Shown: one piece after another, positions 14,306 to 15,859 of the stretch
How the letters are laid out: every line of letters starts with the position of its first letter
How positions within the stretch are numbered: the first letter of the stretch is position 1
DNA from: Planctomycetota bacterium
GTDB lineage: Bacteria > Planctomycetota > PUPC01 > JACPCR01
Direction: 5' to 3'
DNA length: 15,859 nucleotides
Assembly (NCBI GenBank): GCA_030740295.1
Contig: JASLXP010000115.1
Span: 1-15,859, forward strand
Position numbers and translations under genes: made by a program
Notes under the pieces: generated by a model
What the model saw: the letters and a program-made list of their open reading frames with translations, nothing else
Told to the model about the DNA's origin: nothing
Database searches by the model: none

Positions 14306-14923
14306 ATGAACGATGGAACTGCTTCGTTGACTCAGCCCAGAGTCGTGCCATTCGAAACGGCTCATCCGGCAGAGCAGGAGGAGAAGACGATCGAAACGGC
14401 CGACTTTGATTTCGTCGAGGTCGTCGATCAGTTCGAGACACCACTGCTCAGATATGTCATGCATCTGATGGGTACGGCCAATGCCGCAGACCCCGAGGAT
14501 GTAGTGCAGGAGGTATTCCTGCGCCTGCATGGACAGGTTGAGCAACACGGCAGCGCCAGCATCAGGAACATGAAAAGCTGGCTCTACCGTGTCGCCCACA
14601 ACCGGGTGATGGATCTCACTCGCCGCAAAGCCGCCGAGCAAAAGGCCACCACCGCCCAGGAAGAACTGGCCGAATCAGATCAGGCCGACCCGACAGACGG
14701 ACTCGCAGAACTGGTCCGAAAAGAAGCTGGTGACCGTGCCATGTCCGAGCTCCAACACCTCCCCGAAGAAGAAAAACACGTCATCCTGTTAAAGGTAGTC
14801 CACGGCATGAAACTCAGAGAAATAAGCGAAATCACCGGCCTCACCACCGGCAACATCGATTACCGAATCAAAAGAGGATTGAAAACCCTCGCAACAAGAC
14901 TGAAAGCAGGAGGCATCATCTGA
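14306..14923 (+). CDS. ECF-type RNA polymerase sigma factor
   Basis: A 205-residue sigma-70 family protein with only regions 2 and 4, as in ECF factors. Region 2: LLRYVMHLMG near 47-56, DPEDVVQEVFLRLH at 62-75 (core-binding helix), and SWLYRVAHNRVMDLTRR at 91-107 (-10 recognition). Region 4: LPEEEKHVILLKVVHGMKLREISEITGLTTGNIDYRIKRGL at about 152-192, a helix-turn-helix for the -35 element. A variable acidic N-terminal extension of about 40 residues precedes region 2. No clear ribosome-binding site is seen before ATG 14306, but no better start exists. The downstream gene encodes a zinc-finger membrane anti-sigma factor, its likely controller, 112 bases on. The target regulon is unknown. Confidence 0.92.
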   Translation: MNDGTASLTQPRVVPFETAHPAEQEEKTIETADFDFVEVVDQFETPLLRYVMHLMGTANAADPEDVVQEVFLRLHGQVEQHGSASIRNMKSWLYRVAHNRVMDLTRRKAAEQKATTAQEELAESDQADPTDGLAELVRKEAGDRAMSELQHLPEEEKHVILLKVVHGMKLREISEITGLTTGNIDYRIKRGLKTLATRLKAGGII

Positions 14924-15035
14924 TGTCAGGAGCGTTGGATGGACGTCCCGCCCGTTACACACCTCGATACAGATCGGCCGAGACGGCCAACCTACGAATC
15001 GCATACGCAGCTCTTTATCTCTCTCGAACCAGACC

Positions 15036-15859
15036 ATGAATTGCGAACAGGCTGAAGACCTCATCACCAGATTCGTCACCGGCGAACTCACCGATGACGA
15101 AGAGAAGCTCGCGCTCGACGGCCACACGGCCACCTGCGAACACTGCCACGAATTCATGGGCGACATCAAAGTCGCTGCTAGCCTCCTGCATGACGCCGCG
15201 GAAGCCGAGCCAGAGCCCAAGCTCAGCATCGGTAAACGGGCCGAGCTCTTTGAAAAGGCTGGGATATCGGGAAGTGAGGGAACAGGAATCGGAAATCAGG
15301 AATCAGGTAAAACCGCCACGCAGCGTCGTAGGTTGCACTCTCCGCAGGCATGGCTGAAGGGCCTGGCTGGAACTGCGGCTGCCCTGGTAATAGTCACCGC
15401 GCTGCTCAGCATCTTCAGCAATCAGATCCGTTCACGCTTCAGTAAATCCGCTCAACAGTTGGCCGGGGCAACGGCCCCCAGACGTGTTCTTGGGCTCAAG
15501 GAGAAGCTTAAAGAATTCGATCCAGGCAAGTCTGAGAAACCATCATCAGTCTACTCGGGCAGCAGTGGTGGAAGCGGCGGAGGTGGTGGAAGCAGCAGCA
15601 GTGGTGGAAGCGGCGGAGGCGGTAGGGGAAGTAGTGCCTTGGAAGACCCCTCAACTACCACCGCCTGGGTATCAGGTACACCTGAGATTCCAGCCCCTCG
15701 CGAATACAGAAGCTCTCGGATTGAAGAACTCGGCGAAAAGGGCCTCGAAAGCGGCGAAGAATCTTCGTCAGTCAAGATCACCCTCGGAACTGGCACCTTG
15801 GCTCTCGGCGATGAGTACGAAGTTGATCGAAAGGACGGCAGCGGAATTAAAGAGGATGG
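15036..15859 (+). CDS. Membrane zinc-finger anti-sigma factor-like protein (3' end beyond window)
   Basis: An open frame from ATG 15036 to the window edge, at least 274 residues. Residues 1-45 form a putative zinc-finger (ZAS/HC2-like) anti-sigma domain, with Cys3 and H30-x3-C34-x2-C37 (GHTATCEHC). A single hydrophobic segment near 107-127 (LKGLAGTAAALVIVTALLSIF) should span the inner membrane, placing the N-terminus in the cytoplasm. A Gly/Ser-rich linker at about 174-200 (DNA repeat of 36-bp period) leads to an unrecognised region starting around 240 (SVKITLGTGTLALGDEYEV). Its position behind the ECF sigma factor gene supports a cognate role. The start has no strong ribosome-binding site. 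Residues 77-92 are encoded by GGAATCAG-like simple repeats, possibly inserted. The C-terminal, presumably periplasmic, sensory part cannot be classified. Confidence 0.82.
   Translation, partial: MNCEQAEDLITRFVTGELTDDEEKLALDGHTATCEHCHEFMGDIKVAASLLHDAAEAEPEPKLSIGKRAELFEKAGISGSEGTGIGNQESGKTATQRRRLHSPQAWLKGLAGTAAALVIVTALLSIFSNQIRSRFSKSAQQLAGATAPRRVLGLKEKLKEFDPGKSEKPSSVYSGSSGGSGGGGGSSSSGGSGGGGRGSSALEDPSTTTAWVSGTPEIPAPREYRSSRIEELGEKGLESGEESSSVKITLGTGTLALGDEYEVDRKDGSGIKED
15561..15619 (+). repeat. 36-bp-period Gly/Ser-coding repeat in the anti-sigma gene
   Basis: A 23-base sequence beginning AGCAGTGGTGGAAGCGGCGG occurs perfectly at 15561-15583 and 15597-15619. It encodes SSGGSGGGG-type linker residues between the membrane segment and the distal domain. 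The period is in frame. Confidence 0.9.

Overview
The window looks like a chromosomal segment of a Gram-negative-type bacterium, most likely from the PVC assemblage (Kiritimatiellota, Lentisphaerota, Planctomycetota or relatives). This is inferred from gene content: a DUF2760/Hsp70 locus, a Gfo/Idh/MocA oxidoreductase next to a propeller glycosidase-like protein, an ECF sigma factor paired with a zinc-finger membrane anti-sigma factor, and short simple repeats scattered between genes. No 16S or other decisive marker is present, so the assignment is tentative. Coding density is high and there are no phage or transposase genes.

Layout. 1-5300 (minus strand) is a compact run read right to left: a DUF2760 protein, an Hsp70-family ATPase, a second Hsp70-family ATPase with a C-terminal extension of about 330 residues, then the start of serC (phosphoserine aminotransferase), cut by the left edge. 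A good promoter candidate lies just upstream of the DUF2760 gene. 5457-9091 is a sugar-oxidation locus: a zinc-less MDR dehydrogenase translationally coupled to a five-bladed-propeller glycosidase-like protein (minus strand), diverging from a Gfo/Idh/MocA oxidoreductase (plus strand). 9092-10488 is an island-like insert holding an Rpn-family (PD-(D/E)XK) nuclease gene, bordered by inverted arrays of a CGTAATG heptamer. A lactonase-family propeller gene follows on the minus strand (10484-11554), diverging from a flavodoxin-like FMN reductase (11770-12696).

12887-12963 (minus) is tRNA-Arg(UCG) with encoded CCA and a clear sigma70-type promoter. Then on the plus strand come dapF (diaminopimelate epimerase), a gene-free stretch with three copies of a roughly 40-bp repeat that also occurs once upstream of the rpn gene, an ECF-type sigma factor, and its presumed anti-sigma factor, which runs off the right edge.

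How parts may work together: the two Hsp70s and the DUF2760 protein probably form one functional unit with no J-protein or GrpE nearby. The dehydrogenase, Gfo/Idh enzyme, glycosidase-like protein and lactonase fit release, oxidation and lactone opening of an unknown sugar. The sigma/anti-sigma pair is a signal-transduction module. The least explained feature is the repeat landscape around the Rpn nuclease: both neighbouring genes take their stop codons from the heptamer arrays, and a degenerate copy of an internal rpn segment sits just past its stop codon.
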